64,000 nucleotides of DNA from Acinetobacter dispersus (GTDB taxonomy: Bacteria; Pseudomonadota; Gammaproteobacteria; Pseudomonadales; Moraxellaceae), in contig NZ_CP041970.1 in assembly GCF_009884975.1 (NCBI RefSeq), forward strand, positions 620,001 to 684,000, read 5' to 3'. How positions within the stretch are numbered: position 1 is the first letter of the stretch; every line of letters starts with the position of its first letter. Under the pieces are notes generated by a model that searched no databases, had not been told where the DNA came from, and was given only the letters and a program-made list of their open reading frames with translations. Shown piece by piece: positions 28,399-39,177 of this stretch. The position numbers were made by a program, and so were the translations under genes.

Positions 28399-28436
28399 AT
28401 GTTCGATGATCGAACATAAAAAATAATCATCGAACA
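28399..28436. promoter_or_regulatory. PcaU operator: inverted repeat plus a third direct copy
   Basis: ATGTTCGAT-G-ATCGAACAT at 28399-28417 is a near-perfect palindrome. A third copy of its half site (ATCATCGAAC) follows at 28426-28435. Two half sites in a palindrome plus a third repeat match the operator arrangement known for PcaU and PobR in Acinetobacter. Confidence 0.8.
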
Positions 28437-28573
28437 AAATGCACTTCAACGTCTAGAAGTAAGCGCAGAATTTATCAAGAATGAATAGAAGAAATCCGAA
28501 CAAAGCACTCGACTTAATTTCATCGGTTTTCAGGATGAAAATACGAGTGATGCATCGTACAGGAAGTAGTCAG

Positions 28574-29263
28574 ATGATTGATAAAAGCACGCTCTCATTA
28601 ACCGAGGCGCTATCGCAAATAAAAGATGGGGCAACCATCATGATTGGTGGCTTTGGCACCGCAGGGCAACCCGCTGAACTGATTGATGGATTGATTGAGC
28701 TTGGCATCAAGGATCTGGTCATCGTCAATAACAATGCAGGCAATGGTGACTATGGTTTGGCCAAACTGCTTAAAACAGATGCGGTACGTAAAATCATCTG
28801 TTCTTTCCCACGCCAGTCAGATTCATGGGTGTTCGATGAACTCTATCGTGCCGGCAAGATCGAACTGGAACTGGTCCCGCAAGGCAATCTGGCGTGCCGT
28901 ATTCAAGCCGCAGGCATGGGGCTCGGTGCAGTATTTACCCCAACGGGTTTCGGTACCTTATTGGCGGAAGGTAAAGAAACCCGTCATATCGATGGTAAAG
29001 ACTATGTACTTGAATACCCAATCAAAGCAGACTTCGCACTGATTAAGGCACACAAAGGCGATCGCTGGGGCAATCTGGTTTATAACAAATCAGCCCGTAA
29101 CTTTGGTCCAATCATGGCGATGGCAGCTGATGTCACTATTGCTCAAGTGTCTGAACTGGTCGAACTGGGGCAACTTGATCCTGAACACATTATTACCCCT
29201 GGGATTTTTGTACAGCATGTGGTCGCTGTCGATGCAGCCAATGGCACAGGAGCAGAACAATGA
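28574..29263 (+). CDS. pcaI: 3-oxoadipate CoA-transferase subunit A
   Basis: The 229-residue protein is the alpha subunit of a family I CoA-transferase (DGATIMIGGFGTAGQPAELIDGL, VIVNNNAGNGDYGLAKLL). With PcaJ it moves CoA from succinyl-CoA to 3-oxoadipate in the beta-ketoadipate pathway. The frame opens at 28481, but the ATG at 28574 has AGGAAG nine bases upstream and gives the usual length. It heads the pca-qui operon, downstream of the PcaU operator, and overlaps pcaJ by four bases. Confidence 0.93.
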   Translation: MIDKSTLSLTEALSQIKDGATIMIGGFGTAGQPAELIDGLIELGIKDLVIVNNNAGNGDYGLAKLLKTDAVRKIICSFPRQSDSWVFDELYRAGKIELELVPQGNLACRIQAAGMGLGAVFTPTGFGTLLAEGKETRHIDGKDYVLEYPIKADFALIKAHKGDRWGNLVYNKSARNFGPIMAMAADVTIAQVSELVELGQLDPEHIITPGIFVQHVVAVDAANGTGAEQ

Positions 29264-29913
29264 GCTATCAAAAATTAAGCCGTGACCAAATTGCTGAACG
29301 TGTCGCACAAGATATTCCTGATGGTGCTTATGTCAATCTAGGTATTGGCTTACCAACTAAGATTTCCAATTATCTTCCTGCCGATAAAGATGTATTTCTG
29401 CATTCGGAAAATGGCTTACTCGCATTTGGTCCACCACCTGCCAAAGGTGAGGAAGACCCTGAACTGATTAATGCAGGTAAAGAATACGTCACCATGCTGA
29501 CTGGTGGCAGTTTTTTCCATCATGGTGATTCCTTTGCCATGATGCGTGGCGGACATTTGGATATTGCGGTACTCGGTGCGTTCCAAGTGGCAGCCAATGG
29601 TGATCTGGCTAACTGGCATACCGGTGCAGCAGATGCCATTCCTGCGGTGGGCGGTGCCATGGACCTCGCTGTCGGTGCCAAGAAAGTGTTTATCACCACC
29701 GATCACAACACCAAGCAAGGTGAACCGAAGATTGTTGAAACTCTTTCATATCCTGCAACAGGCTTGAAATGTGTCGATCGTATTTATACCGACTTGTGTG
29801 TGATTGATGTGACAGTAGACGGTTTAAAAGTGATTGAGAAAGTCGAAGGTTTGAGCTTTGCGGAGTTACAGGCGTTGACGGGTGCGAAACTGATTGATGC
29901 AACTCAAGGATAA
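29260..29913 (+). CDS. pcaJ: 3-oxoadipate CoA-transferase subunit B
   Basis: The 217-residue protein is the beta subunit of the CoA-transferase. VNLGIGLPTKISNYL begins the fold, and SENGLLAFGPPPA contains the Glu that forms the CoA thioester. The ATGA overlap with pcaI suggests coupled translation at a 1:1 ratio. A palindromic repeat element separates it from pcaF. Confidence 0.93.
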   Translation: MSYQKLSRDQIAERVAQDIPDGAYVNLGIGLPTKISNYLPADKDVFLHSENGLLAFGPPPAKGEEDPELINAGKEYVTMLTGGSFFHHGDSFAMMRGGHLDIAVLGAFQVAANGDLANWHTGAADAIPAVGGAMDLAVGAKKVFITTDHNTKQGEPKIVETLSYPATGLKCVDRIYTDLCVIDVTVDGLKVIEKVEGLSFAELQALTGAKLIDATQG

Positions 29914-29915
29914 TA

Positions 29916-29986
29916 AATCTCCCCTAACCCCTCTTTAAAAAAGAGGGGAACTCCTCCCTTTAATAAAGGGAGGTTGGGAGGGATTT
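29916..29986. repeat. Nested palindromic repeat inside the pca operon
   Basis: Two perfect 9-bp hairpins, CCCCTCTTT-AAA-AAAGAGGGG (29928-29948) and CCTCCCTTT-AAT-AAAGGGAGG (29953-29973), lie inside imperfect outer arms AATCTCCCCTAACC and GGTTGGGAGGGATT. No U tract follows, so it is not a standard terminator. The form resembles dispersed intergenic palindromes found in many bacterial genomes; copy number must be checked in the whole genome. Confidence 0.8.
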
Positions 29987-30005
29987 TAGATAAAGGAAAA
30001 AACAC

Positions 30006-31214
30006 ATGAAAAACGCTTATATCATTGATGCCATCCGTACCCCATTTGGTCGCTATGCAGGCGGTCTTGCACCTGTCCGTGCTGATGACTTGGGAGCCAT
30101 TCCAATTCAGGCACTTATACAACGCAATCCAAGTATCGACTGGCAACAAGTGGATGATGTGATCTATGGCTGTGCAAATCAAGCGGGTGAAGATAACCGT
30201 AATGTGGGACGCATGTCAGCCTTATTGGCAGGTTTACCTTATCAAGTGCCAGCCACCACAGTGAACCGTTTATGTGGTTCTTCTCTGGATGCGATTGCCA
30301 TGGCTGCCCGTGCCATTAAAGTCAATGAGGCTGACCTAATTATTGCAGGTGGTGTCGAAAGCATGAGCCGTGCACCCTATGTGATGGGCAAATCTGACAG
30401 CGCGTTTGGCCGTAACCAAAAGATTGAAGACACCACCATGGGCTGGCGTTTTATCAATCCAAAACTGAAAGAAATGTATGGTGTAGACACCATGCCACAA
30501 ACGGCTGAAAACGTAGCGGAACAATTTAAGATTAACCGTGCCGATCAAGACCAGTTTGCACTTAACAGCCAACAACGTACGGCAACGGCGCAAGCCAATG
30601 GCTTCTTTAAAAATGAAATTGTGCCTGTCAGCATTCCACAGCGTAAGGGTGATGCGGTTGTGGTGGATACCGATGAGCATCCACGTGCATCAACCACATT
30701 AGAAGGCTTAACCAAACTCAAAGGTGTAGTTAAAGCTGAAGGCACTGTGACAGCAGGTAATGCCTCTGGAATTAATGATGGTGCTGCTGCGGTATTGATT
30801 GCCTCAGATCAAGCGGTGGAAAAATATCAATTAAAGCCACGTGCCAAAATCATTGCGGCGACGACTGTCGGAGTTGAACCTCGGATTATGGGTTTTGCGC
30901 CTGCGCCTGCAATCAAAAAACTACTGAAACAAGCCAATCTTTCTCTAGCGCAGATGGATGTGATTGAGTTGAACGAAGCCTTTGCAGCACAAGCCTTAGC
31001 GGTAACTCGTGATTTAGGTTTGAGTGATGACGATGCACGAATCAACCCGAATGGCGGTGCAATTGCCTTGGGTCATCCACTGGGTGCTTCAGGTGCACGC
31101 TTAGTGACGACGGCTCTAAATCAACTTGAACAGATCAAAGGTCAGTATGCCTTATGTTCGATGTGCATTGGTGTTGGTCAAGGCATCGCCTTGATTATTC
31201 AACGTGTTGAGTGA
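30006..31214 (+). CDS. pcaF: 3-oxoadipyl-CoA thiolase
   Basis: The 402-residue thiolase has the acylated Cys in NRLCGSSLDA, the His in GGAIALGHPLGASGAR, and the second Cys in CSMCIGVGQG. It splits 3-oxoadipyl-CoA to succinyl-CoA and acetyl-CoA, the last step of the pathway. AAGGA lies about 10 bases before the ATG, right after the palindromic repeat. The next gene starts eight bases after its stop. Confidence 0.93.
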   Translation: MKNAYIIDAIRTPFGRYAGGLAPVRADDLGAIPIQALIQRNPSIDWQQVDDVIYGCANQAGEDNRNVGRMSALLAGLPYQVPATTVNRLCGSSLDAIAMAARAIKVNEADLIIAGGVESMSRAPYVMGKSDSAFGRNQKIEDTTMGWRFINPKLKEMYGVDTMPQTAENVAEQFKINRADQDQFALNSQQRTATAQANGFFKNEIVPVSIPQRKGDAVVVDTDEHPRASTTLEGLTKLKGVVKAEGTVTAGNASGINDGAAAVLIASDQAVEKYQLKPRAKIIAATTVGVEPRIMGFAPAPAIKKLLKQANLSLAQMDVIELNEAFAAQALAVTRDLGLSDDDARINPNGGAIALGHPLGASGARLVTTALNQLEQIKGQYALCSMCIGVGQGIALIIQRVE

Positions 31215-31222
31215 GGTCTGTC

Positions 31223-32572
31223 ATGAGCCAGTTATACGCCAGCTTATTTTATCAGCCTGAAGTCACTGCCATTTTTAGTGACCAAGCTTTATTGAGTTAT
31301 ATGATTCAAGCCGAAGTGGCTTTAGCCAAAGCTCAGGCACAGGTCAAAGTCATTCCTGCTTCAGCGGCAACGATCATTGAACAGGTCGGTCAAAATGCCG
31401 TAACACAAATCGATTTGGATGCGTTGGCAACAGCAGCAGGGCTGGCAGGTAATGTTGCGATTCCATTGGTAAAACAATTCACTGCTTTGGTGAAACAGCA
31501 GGATGAAGACGCTTCACGCTATGTGCATTGGGGCGCAACCAGTCAGGATATTATTGATACGGCAACGATTTTGCAGTGTCGAGATGCCCAGGCTTTGATC
31601 GAAAAGCAACTGCACCAGGCATATCAAATTTGCTTAAAGCAAGCGCAGCAATATCGCGATCAGGTCATGATTGGACGGACTTGGTTACAGCAAGCTTTGC
31701 CGATTACTTTGGGGTATAAATTTGCACGCTGGGCAGCAGCTTTGAAACGTGATCTTGATCGCTTACAGACAATAAAAACTCGCATATTGACTGCACAGCT
31801 CGGTGGTGCAGTAGGTTCATTGGCGTCTTTACAAGATCAAGGTTCAGCGGTGGTCGAAGCTTTTGCAGCTCAGCTCAATTTAACCGTTCCAGAATGTACA
31901 TGGCATGGTGAACGCGACCGTATGGTTGAACTTGCCAGTATGCTTGCTTTGATTGTTGGCAATGTTGGCAAGATGGCAAAAGACTGGTCATTGCTGATGC
32001 AAACCGAAATCGCAGAAGTTTTTGAACCAACAGCAAAAGGGCGTGGTGGTTCATCGACTATGCCACATAAGCGTAATCCTGTGGCAGCAGCTTCAATTCT
32101 TGCCGCAGCCAATCGTGTGCCCGCCTTAATGGCAAGCGTGTATCAAAGCATGGTGCAAGAACATGAACGTGCTCTAGGGGCTTGGCATGCCGAATGGTTG
32201 GCAATCCCAGAAGTTTTCCAGTTATGTGCAGGTGCTTTAGAACGTAGTTGCGATGTGCTCGAGCATATGCAAATCAATGCAGACGCGATGCAACGTAATC
32301 TTGAATGTACAAATGGCCTCATCATGGCAGAGGCTGTGATGATGGCACTTGCGCCCAAGATTGGTCGTTTAAATGCACACCATTTGGTTGAGCAAGCATG
32401 TCAGCAAGCAGTTGCTCAACAGCAGCATTTAAAAATCATTTTGTCAGCAATGGATGAAGTCAACACTCATTTTAATGATCAGGCTTTGGATGAGTTGTTC
32501 CAGCCAGCAACTTACCTCGGCAATATTCAGGACCAAATTGATGCCGTGCTACACGCAGCACAAGGAGAGTAA
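31223..32572 (+). CDS. pcaB: 3-carboxy-cis,cis-muconate cycloisomerase
   Basis: The 449-residue protein belongs to the fumarase/adenylosuccinate lyase superfamily, with the signature GGSSTMPHKRNP and the HWGATSQDIIDTA segment. It converts 3-carboxymuconate to 4-carboxymuconolactone. The frame opens with GTG at 31211, but ATG at 31223 has GAGG eight bases ahead and is preferred. pcaD starts four bases after its stop. Confidence 0.92.
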   Translation: MSQLYASLFYQPEVTAIFSDQALLSYMIQAEVALAKAQAQVKVIPASAATIIEQVGQNAVTQIDLDALATAAGLAGNVAIPLVKQFTALVKQQDEDASRYVHWGATSQDIIDTATILQCRDAQALIEKQLHQAYQICLKQAQQYRDQVMIGRTWLQQALPITLGYKFARWAAALKRDLDRLQTIKTRILTAQLGGAVGSLASLQDQGSAVVEAFAAQLNLTVPECTWHGERDRMVELASMLALIVGNVGKMAKDWSLLMQTEIAEVFEPTAKGRGGSSTMPHKRNPVAAASILAAANRVPALMASVYQSMVQEHERALGAWHAEWLAIPEVFQLCAGALERSCDVLEHMQINADAMQRNLECTNGLIMAEAVMMALAPKIGRLNAHHLVEQACQQAVAQQQHLKIILSAMDEVNTHFNDQALDELFQPATYLGNIQDQIDAVLHAAQGE

Positions 32573-32576
32573 GCAC

Positions 32577-33362
32577 ATGATCACGCATATCAATAATCGT
32601 CAAGGACATTCACTTGCTGTCCTACATCAAGGCCCGAAAGATGCGCCAGTCATCATGTTCTCCAACTCTTTGGGAACTGACCATGGTATGTGGCAGGCAC
32701 AAGTTGCAGCTTTGGCTGATCATTATCAAATTATTAGCTATGACACACGTGGGCATGGCGCAAGTGCAGTCATTGCCAATAGTACCCTGCAAAATCTGGC
32801 TGAAGATGTGGTTGATATCCTAGATGCTTTATCCATTGAAAAAGTTCATTTTTGTGGCATTTCAATGGGCGGAATTACTGCATTGGCTTTAGCCATCTAT
32901 CATGCTGAACGTTTTCACAGCATTACTGTTGCAAATTCCGCAGCAAAAATTGGTACTGCCGAAGCATGGAATACTCGTGCGGAGAGTGTTGAACAAAACG
33001 GTTTAGCTGAAATTGTAAAGACCACACATACGCGTTGGTTTAGTGAACATTTTGATTATGCGCATGATGTTCTAGCGCAAAAGACCATTCAGAGTCTTGC
33101 AGTGACACCTGCACAAGGTTATGCCAATGCATGTCGTGCTTTAGCTGATGCAGATGTTCGAGATCAACTGCATCAAATTCAGATTCCGACGCTAATTATT
33201 GCAGGGCAGTACGATCCTGTCACAACGGTTCAAGATGCAGAGTTTATGCATCAACTCATTGCAACCAGTCAGCTTGAAATTTTGGCAGCGTCGCACTTAT
33301 CCAATATTGAACAACCCCAAGTGTTCAATCAGACATTGTCCAAGTTTATTCAAAACATATAA
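32577..33362 (+). CDS. pcaD: 3-oxoadipate enol-lactonase
   Basis: The 261-residue alpha/beta hydrolase has Ser in CGISMGG, Asp in GQYDPVT and His in ASHLSNIEQP. It hydrolyses 3-oxoadipate enol-lactone to 3-oxoadipate. The open frame reaches back to 32454 inside pcaB; the ATG at 32577 follows AAGGAG and gives the standard length. It is a separate gene here, not fused to pcaC as in some bacteria. Confidence 0.92.
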   Translation: MITHINNRQGHSLAVLHQGPKDAPVIMFSNSLGTDHGMWQAQVAALADHYQIISYDTRGHGASAVIANSTLQNLAEDVVDILDALSIEKVHFCGISMGGITALALAIYHAERFHSITVANSAAKIGTAEAWNTRAESVEQNGLAEIVKTTHTRWFSEHFDYAHDVLAQKTIQSLAVTPAQGYANACRALADADVRDQLHQIQIPTLIIAGQYDPVTTVQDAEFMHQLIATSQLEILAASHLSNIEQPQVFNQTLSKFIQNI

Positions 33363-33403
33363 CCATAAGGGTTAGAAAGGAATTCGCCTACAAGGAGGCA
33401 ACT

Positions 33404-34756
33404 ATGGCACAGGAATTTGCTGCCCAAAAAAACAGTATGGATGCACAGGCACTGATTAATGAGGCACCTGTAAGCAAGTATCAATGGATGATCGCAATTA
33501 TTTGTTTTCTCATTGTATTTGTCGATGGAATCGATACTGCCGCAATGGGTTTTATTGCACCTGCTTTGGCACTGGATTGGGGCATTGATCGCTCCCAACT
33601 CGGTCCAGTAATGAGTGCTGCACTCGGTGGCATGATCATTGGTGCACTGGTTTCAGGACCAACAGCGGATCGATTTGGACGAAAAATTGTTTTAACCATT
33701 TCCATGTTGATCTTTGGTGGTTTTACCTTGGCTTCAGCATATGCACCGGATCTAAATAGTCTGGTGGTATTGCGCTTTTTAACGGGTATTGGTTTAGGCG
33801 CGGCGATGCCGAATGCGACCACCTTGTTTTCAGAATATTGTCCGCAACGGAGTCGTTCTTTATTGGTGACTTGTATGTTCTGTGGCTACAACTTAGGTAT
33901 GGCTACAGGTGGTTTTATCAGCAGTTGGCTGATTCCGACTTATGGTTGGCATAGTCTGTTCTTATTGGGTGGATGGACACCATTAATTCTGATGGTGTTG
34001 GTGATTTTCTTATTACCTGAGTCTTATCGCTTCCTGATCGTGAAAGGTCAAGATCCTGCAAAAGTACGTAAGATTTTGAGTCATATTGCACCTGAAAAAG
34101 TTCAAACAGCTGAGCATTTCCATATACCAGAAGAACAGTCTGCGGTTGCAGAAAAGAAAAATGTGTTCGGCATGCTGTTCTCCAAACAATATGCCAAAGG
34201 TACGGTTTTATTGTGGTCGACCTATTTTATGGGTTTGGTGGTGATTTATTTACTGACCAGTTGGTTACCAACCTTGATGCGTGAAACGGGCGCAACTATG
34301 GAGCGTGCTGCGTTTATCGGCGGATTGTTCCAATTCGGTGGTGTACTCAGTGCCTTGTTCATTGGCTGGGCAATGGATCGTTTTAATCCAAATCGCATTA
34401 TTTCGGGTTTCTATTTTATTGCAGGTTTATTTGCTGTTGCTGTTGGGCAAAGCCTGAGCAATCCAACTCTATTGGCTGTGTTGGTGCTTTGTGCAGGGAT
34501 TGCCATTAATGGTGCGCAATCGTCTATGCCAGCGTTAAGTGCGCGTTTCTATCCAACCCAATGTCGTGCAACTGGTATCGCGTGGATGACAGGGATCGGC
34601 CGTTTTGGTGCCGTGTTCGGTGCATGGATTGGTGCCGTGTTATTGGGCAATGACTGGTCGTTTACCGCCATTCTCAGTTTATTGATGATTCCTGCTACGG
34701 CAGCGGCCATCGCAATTTTTGTTAAATCGCTAGTTGCTCATACCGATGCAACCTAA
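33404..34756 (+). CDS. pcaK: 4-hydroxybenzoate/protocatechuate MFS importer
   Basis: The 450-residue protein has 12 predicted helices and the aromatic acid:H+ symporter signature DGIDTAAMGFIAPAL in the first helix, with GPTADRFGRK in the first cytoplasmic loop. It imports aromatic acids such as protocatechuate and 4-hydroxybenzoate. AAGGAGG precedes the ATG. Its location between pcaD and pcaC is the known Acinetobacter order. Confidence 0.92.
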   Translation: MAQEFAAQKNSMDAQALINEAPVSKYQWMIAIICFLIVFVDGIDTAAMGFIAPALALDWGIDRSQLGPVMSAALGGMIIGALVSGPTADRFGRKIVLTISMLIFGGFTLASAYAPDLNSLVVLRFLTGIGLGAAMPNATTLFSEYCPQRSRSLLVTCMFCGYNLGMATGGFISSWLIPTYGWHSLFLLGGWTPLILMVLVIFLLPESYRFLIVKGQDPAKVRKILSHIAPEKVQTAEHFHIPEEQSAVAEKKNVFGMLFSKQYAKGTVLLWSTYFMGLVVIYLLTSWLPTLMRETGATMERAAFIGGLFQFGGVLSALFIGWAMDRFNPNRIISGFYFIAGLFAVAVGQSLSNPTLLAVLVLCAGIAINGAQSSMPALSARFYPTQCRATGIAWMTGIGRFGAVFGAWIGAVLLGNDWSFTAILSLLMIPATAAAIAIFVKSLVAHTDAT

Positions 34757-34788
34757 GGCTCATATTTTCAAGATGAGGAGCAACGTTC

Positions 34789-35938
<1,150 letters not shown>

Positions 35939-35950
35939 GGGAGACATACG

Positions 35951-36580
35951 ATGAATGCATGGAATTTTCAGGAATTAAAGGAAACCCCATCACAAACAGG
36001 TGGTCCTTATGTTCATATCGGTTTATTACCGCAACAAGCCAATATTGAAGTATTTGAGCATAACTTTGATAACCAGTTAGTCAATGACCACACTCAAGGA
36101 CAACGTATTCGTCTCGAAGGTCAGGTGTTTGATGGTCTTGGTTTGCCATTAAGAGATGTATTACTGGAAATCTGGCAGGCGGATGCAAATGGTGTTTATC
36201 CAAGTCAGGCGGATACTCAAGGTAAAACTGCCGATCCACATTTTCTTGGATGGGGCCGTACAGGTGCCAATTTTGAAACAGGTTTCTGGAGCTTTAATAC
36301 GGTAAAACCGGGCGCTGTTGCTGGGCGTAAAGGTTCAATTCAGGCGCCGCATATTGCTGTGGCAGTGTTTGCGCGCGGCATCAATATTGGCTTACACACC
36401 CGTGTTTATTTTGAAGATGAAGTGGATGCCAATGCCAATGATCCAGTGCTAAACAGCATTGAATGGGCAGTACGTCGCCAGACTTTAATCGCCAAACGCA
36501 GTGAAGTGGATGGTGAAGTGGTTTATCGCTTTGATATTCGTATCCAAGGTGATGATGAAACCGTGTTCTTTGATATTTAA
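35951..36580 (+). CDS. pcaG: Protocatechuate 3,4-dioxygenase alpha subunit
   Basis: The 209-residue protein is the alpha subunit, with the same beta-sandwich (LLEIWQADANG, FLGWGRTGANFETGFWSFNTV, APHIAVAVFARG) but without the full set of iron ligands. GGGAG precedes the ATG 13 bases after the pcaH stop. It is the last pca gene before the quinate genes. Confidence 0.94.
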   Translation: MNAWNFQELKETPSQTGGPYVHIGLLPQQANIEVFEHNFDNQLVNDHTQGQRIRLEGQVFDGLGLPLRDVLLEIWQADANGVYPSQADTQGKTADPHFLGWGRTGANFETGFWSFNTVKPGAVAGRKGSIQAPHIAVAVFARGINIGLHTRVYFEDEVDANANDPVLNSIEWAVRRQTLIAKRSEVDGEVVYRFDIRIQGDDETVFFDI

Positions 36581-36608
36581 ATATATTAAAGAAACGTATG
36601 TAGAAATT

Positions 36609-36699
36609 AGCTACTCGGGAATGTCATCTGCAATCTGAGCGCAAGACGAGTAGCTATGCTACGAATGTGGTATCGGAAGTGAAACCTTACGGGATGACA
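36609..36699. repeat. Hairpin-forming region between pcaG and quiB
   Basis: The 258-base gap holds two sets of inverted repeats: AGCTACTCG (36609-36617) with CGAGTAGCT (36647-36655), and TGTCATC (36622-36628) with GATGACA (36693-36699). I cannot tell whether this is a dispersed element or an mRNA-processing site. A small GC-rich stretch follows at 36716-36770. No gene seen. Confidence 0.5.
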
Positions 36700-36838
36700 A
36701 TGCTTTTGCCCTTACGAAGCTTCAAGCGCTTCTCAGGGCGGAGCCAAAGTAAGTCCAGCCGAAGGCCTATCCTATCATTTAATCAAAATTCGCTAAGACC
36801 CCGCTGAATGAGCAAATCTATTATTAAGGACGATACAG

Positions 36839-37678
36839 ATGAAAATGAAAACACTGGCAACATTGATGCTGCTTGTTAGCCCTCTATTGATGGTTCAAAG
36901 CGTACAAGCACAAGACAATCTACACAAACAGGTTGAATTATCTGAACTGGCAAAATTGCCTGTGAAAACTATTGTACCAATTACCGCCAAAACCAAAGAG
37001 CAGGCGATTGCACAGGCAAAAGTGATTGCCGCCAATGCTGATGTGGATCTCGCTGAGTTTCGGATTGATTTACTGAGCTTTGCCAGTGATAGCAAGCAAG
37101 TGATTGCCTTGGGTCAAGAGTTAAAACAGATTCTTGGTACTAAGCCGATGATTGCCACCATTCGTACTCATAATGAAGGTGGGCAACTGACCATTAGTGA
37201 TGCAGATTATGGCAAGACCTATCAGGCTTATTTACAGCAGCCATTTATGGATATGCTGGATGTGGAAATGTTCCGCGATCAGCAAATTGTGAAGAATACG
37301 GTCAAATTAGCACATGCGAAAAAAGTGCTGATTGTAATGTCGAATCATGATTTTCAAAAAACACCCGCTGAGGCTGAAATCATTAAACGCTTGCTCAAGC
37401 AAGATGAGTTGGGGGCAGATATTCTTAAAATCGCAGTCATGCCACAAAGCAAACAAGACGTATTTACCCTCATGAATGCGACATTGAAAGTCAGTCAGCA
37501 ATCTAAAAAGCCATTACTTACCATGTCAATGGGTAAACTTGGGACGATTTCCCGCATTGCGACGGCCAATATGGGCGGCAGCTTCAGTTTTGGCATGATT
37601 GGTGAAGCTTCGGCACCGGGTCAGATCGATGTTACGCAACTGAAACAGTTTTTAAAAACGGTTCAACCTACACAATAA
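36839..37678 (+). CDS. quiB: Catabolic 3-dehydroquinate dehydratase, type I, periplasmic
   Basis: The 279-residue protein is a type I dehydroquinate dehydratase with a signal peptide (MKMKTLATLMLLVSPLLMVQ, ending SVQAQ). Active-site residues are His170 in SNHDF and Schiff-base Lys197 in LKIAVMP, at the same 27-residue spacing as in the Salmonella enzyme. It turns 3-dehydroquinate into 3-dehydroshikimate. AAGGA nine bases upstream selects the ATG at 36839 over that at 36845. The signal peptide fits a periplasmic quinate route. Confidence 0.92.
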   Translation: MKMKTLATLMLLVSPLLMVQSVQAQDNLHKQVELSELAKLPVKTIVPITAKTKEQAIAQAKVIAANADVDLAEFRIDLLSFASDSKQVIALGQELKQILGTKPMIATIRTHNEGGQLTISDADYGKTYQAYLQQPFMDMLDVEMFRDQQIVKNTVKLAHAKKVLIVMSNHDFQKTPAEAEIIKRLLKQDELGADILKIAVMPQSKQDVFTLMNATLKVSQQSKKPLLTMSMGKLGTISRIATANMGGSFSFGMIGEASAPGQIDVTQLKQFLKTVQPTQ

Positions 37679-37698
37679 TTTAAAAAGGATTTTTAGAC

Positions 37699-39159
37699 AT
37701 GAAAGCAATTTACTTACGTTTAAGCACTTTAGCGATGGCGATGGCGGTTTCGGGAATGGCAGCAGCAGAAACTTATGTTGTTGATCGTTATCAAGATGAT
37801 AAAGATAAAGGTTCTTTGCGTTGGGCAATTGAACAAGCCAATAGCAAGCCGACTGAAGCCAGCGAGATTCTGATTCAGGCAGTAGGTAAAGCGCCTTATG
37901 CCATTAAGGTCAACAGTCCATTACCTGAGATCAAAGCGCCTGTAAAAATCATTGGGACGCAATGGGCAAAAACAGGTGAGTTTATTGCAGTCGATGGATC
38001 GAATTATATTAAAGGAACTGGTGTTGAAGCCTGTCCTGGTGCGGTTGAAGGGCAGTTCGGGACCAATGTCCGTACCACGACTTTACCAGGCATTGTATTG
38101 CGCGACGTCAATGGGGTCACCATCCAAGGCTTGGAAATTCGTCATTTCTGTATTGGTATCTTGATGAACCGTGCCAGCAATAACTTGATCCAAAACAACC
38201 GCATTATGCACAACTATGGTGGTGCAGGGGTGATGCTGACTGGCGATGATGGCAAGGGCAATCCAACAGCGACCACCACCAATAACAACAAAGTATTGAA
38301 TAACTATTTTCAGGACAATGGCGATGGCCTTGAACTGACTCGTGGTGCAGCATTTAACTTAGTTGCCAATAACCATTTTATTTCTACTGCAGCAAATCCT
38401 GAACCTTCACAAGGGATTGAAATTCTGTGGGGTAATGACAATGCGGTGGTGGGCAATAAATTTGAAAATTATTCAGATGGGCTACAGATCAACTGGGGCA
38501 AGCGCAACTATATTGCCTATAACGAACTGACCAATAACTCCAATGGTTTTAATCTGACCGGTGATGGCAACATTTTTGACAGCAATAAAGTACATGGCAA
38601 TCGGGTGGGAATCGCGATCCGTTCTGAAAAAGATGCCAATGCACATATTACCCTGACCAAAAACTTAATCTGGAATAATGGCAAAGACATTAAACGCTGT
38701 GAGGCAGGTGGAAGTTGCGTACCGAATCAACGCGTCGGCGCAATTATCTTTGATATTCCAGGATTAGAGCATGCACATTTTGTAGGTTCACGTGGTCATG
38801 GCGTCAAAATTGATCCTGCCAACTTGCAAAAAACCTGCAACACATCCGATGAGCAAGGCTGTAATGCTCAACCGAACCAGAATATTCAGGCACCAAAATT
38901 AAGTGTGTCCAAAGGACAAATTGCAGTCGAAGTCAAAGGTCAGCCGAACCAGCGTTATCAGGTCGAGTTTTTTGGCAATACATCGGCAAATTCAAATGAG
39001 GCAGAGCTTTATTTAGGTTCAGCGGTTGCTGCAACCAATGTACAAGGAACTGCAACGCTAACTTGGAAACCAACAACGCAAGTTGCTTCAGTGACAGCAA
39101 CGATCACTGACCGTGTAGGTGCGACATCTGAACTCAGTTCAGCTGTAAAACTGAAATAA
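37699..39159 (+). CDS. quiC: 3-dehydroshikimate dehydratase, periplasmic
   Basis: The 486-residue protein starts with a signal peptide ending MAAAE, followed by repeated short strands with Asn and Gly (NNLIQNNRIMHN, NNNKVLNNYFQDN, NDNAVVGNKFENY, KRNYIAYNELTNN) that form a right-handed parallel beta-helix. It converts 3-dehydroshikimate to protocatechuate. This beta-helix QuiC type is unrelated to the TIM-barrel dehydratases of fungi and Bacillus. It follows quiB by 20 bases. Confidence 0.9.
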   Translation: MKAIYLRLSTLAMAMAVSGMAAAETYVVDRYQDDKDKGSLRWAIEQANSKPTEASEILIQAVGKAPYAIKVNSPLPEIKAPVKIIGTQWAKTGEFIAVDGSNYIKGTGVEACPGAVEGQFGTNVRTTTLPGIVLRDVNGVTIQGLEIRHFCIGILMNRASNNLIQNNRIMHNYGGAGVMLTGDDGKGNPTATTTNNNKVLNNYFQDNGDGLELTRGAAFNLVANNHFISTAANPEPSQGIEILWGNDNAVVGNKFENYSDGLQINWGKRNYIAYNELTNNSNGFNLTGDGNIFDSNKVHGNRVGIAIRSEKDANAHITLTKNLIWNNGKDIKRCEAGGSCVPNQRVGAIIFDIPGLEHAHFVGSRGHGVKIDPANLQKTCNTSDEQGCNAQPNQNIQAPKLSVSKGQIAVEVKGQPNQRYQVEFFGNTSANSNEAELYLGSAVAATNVQGTATLTWKPTTQVASVTATITDRVGATSELSSAVKLK

Positions 39160-39177
39160 ACGGCAAGGAGGCCGAAT

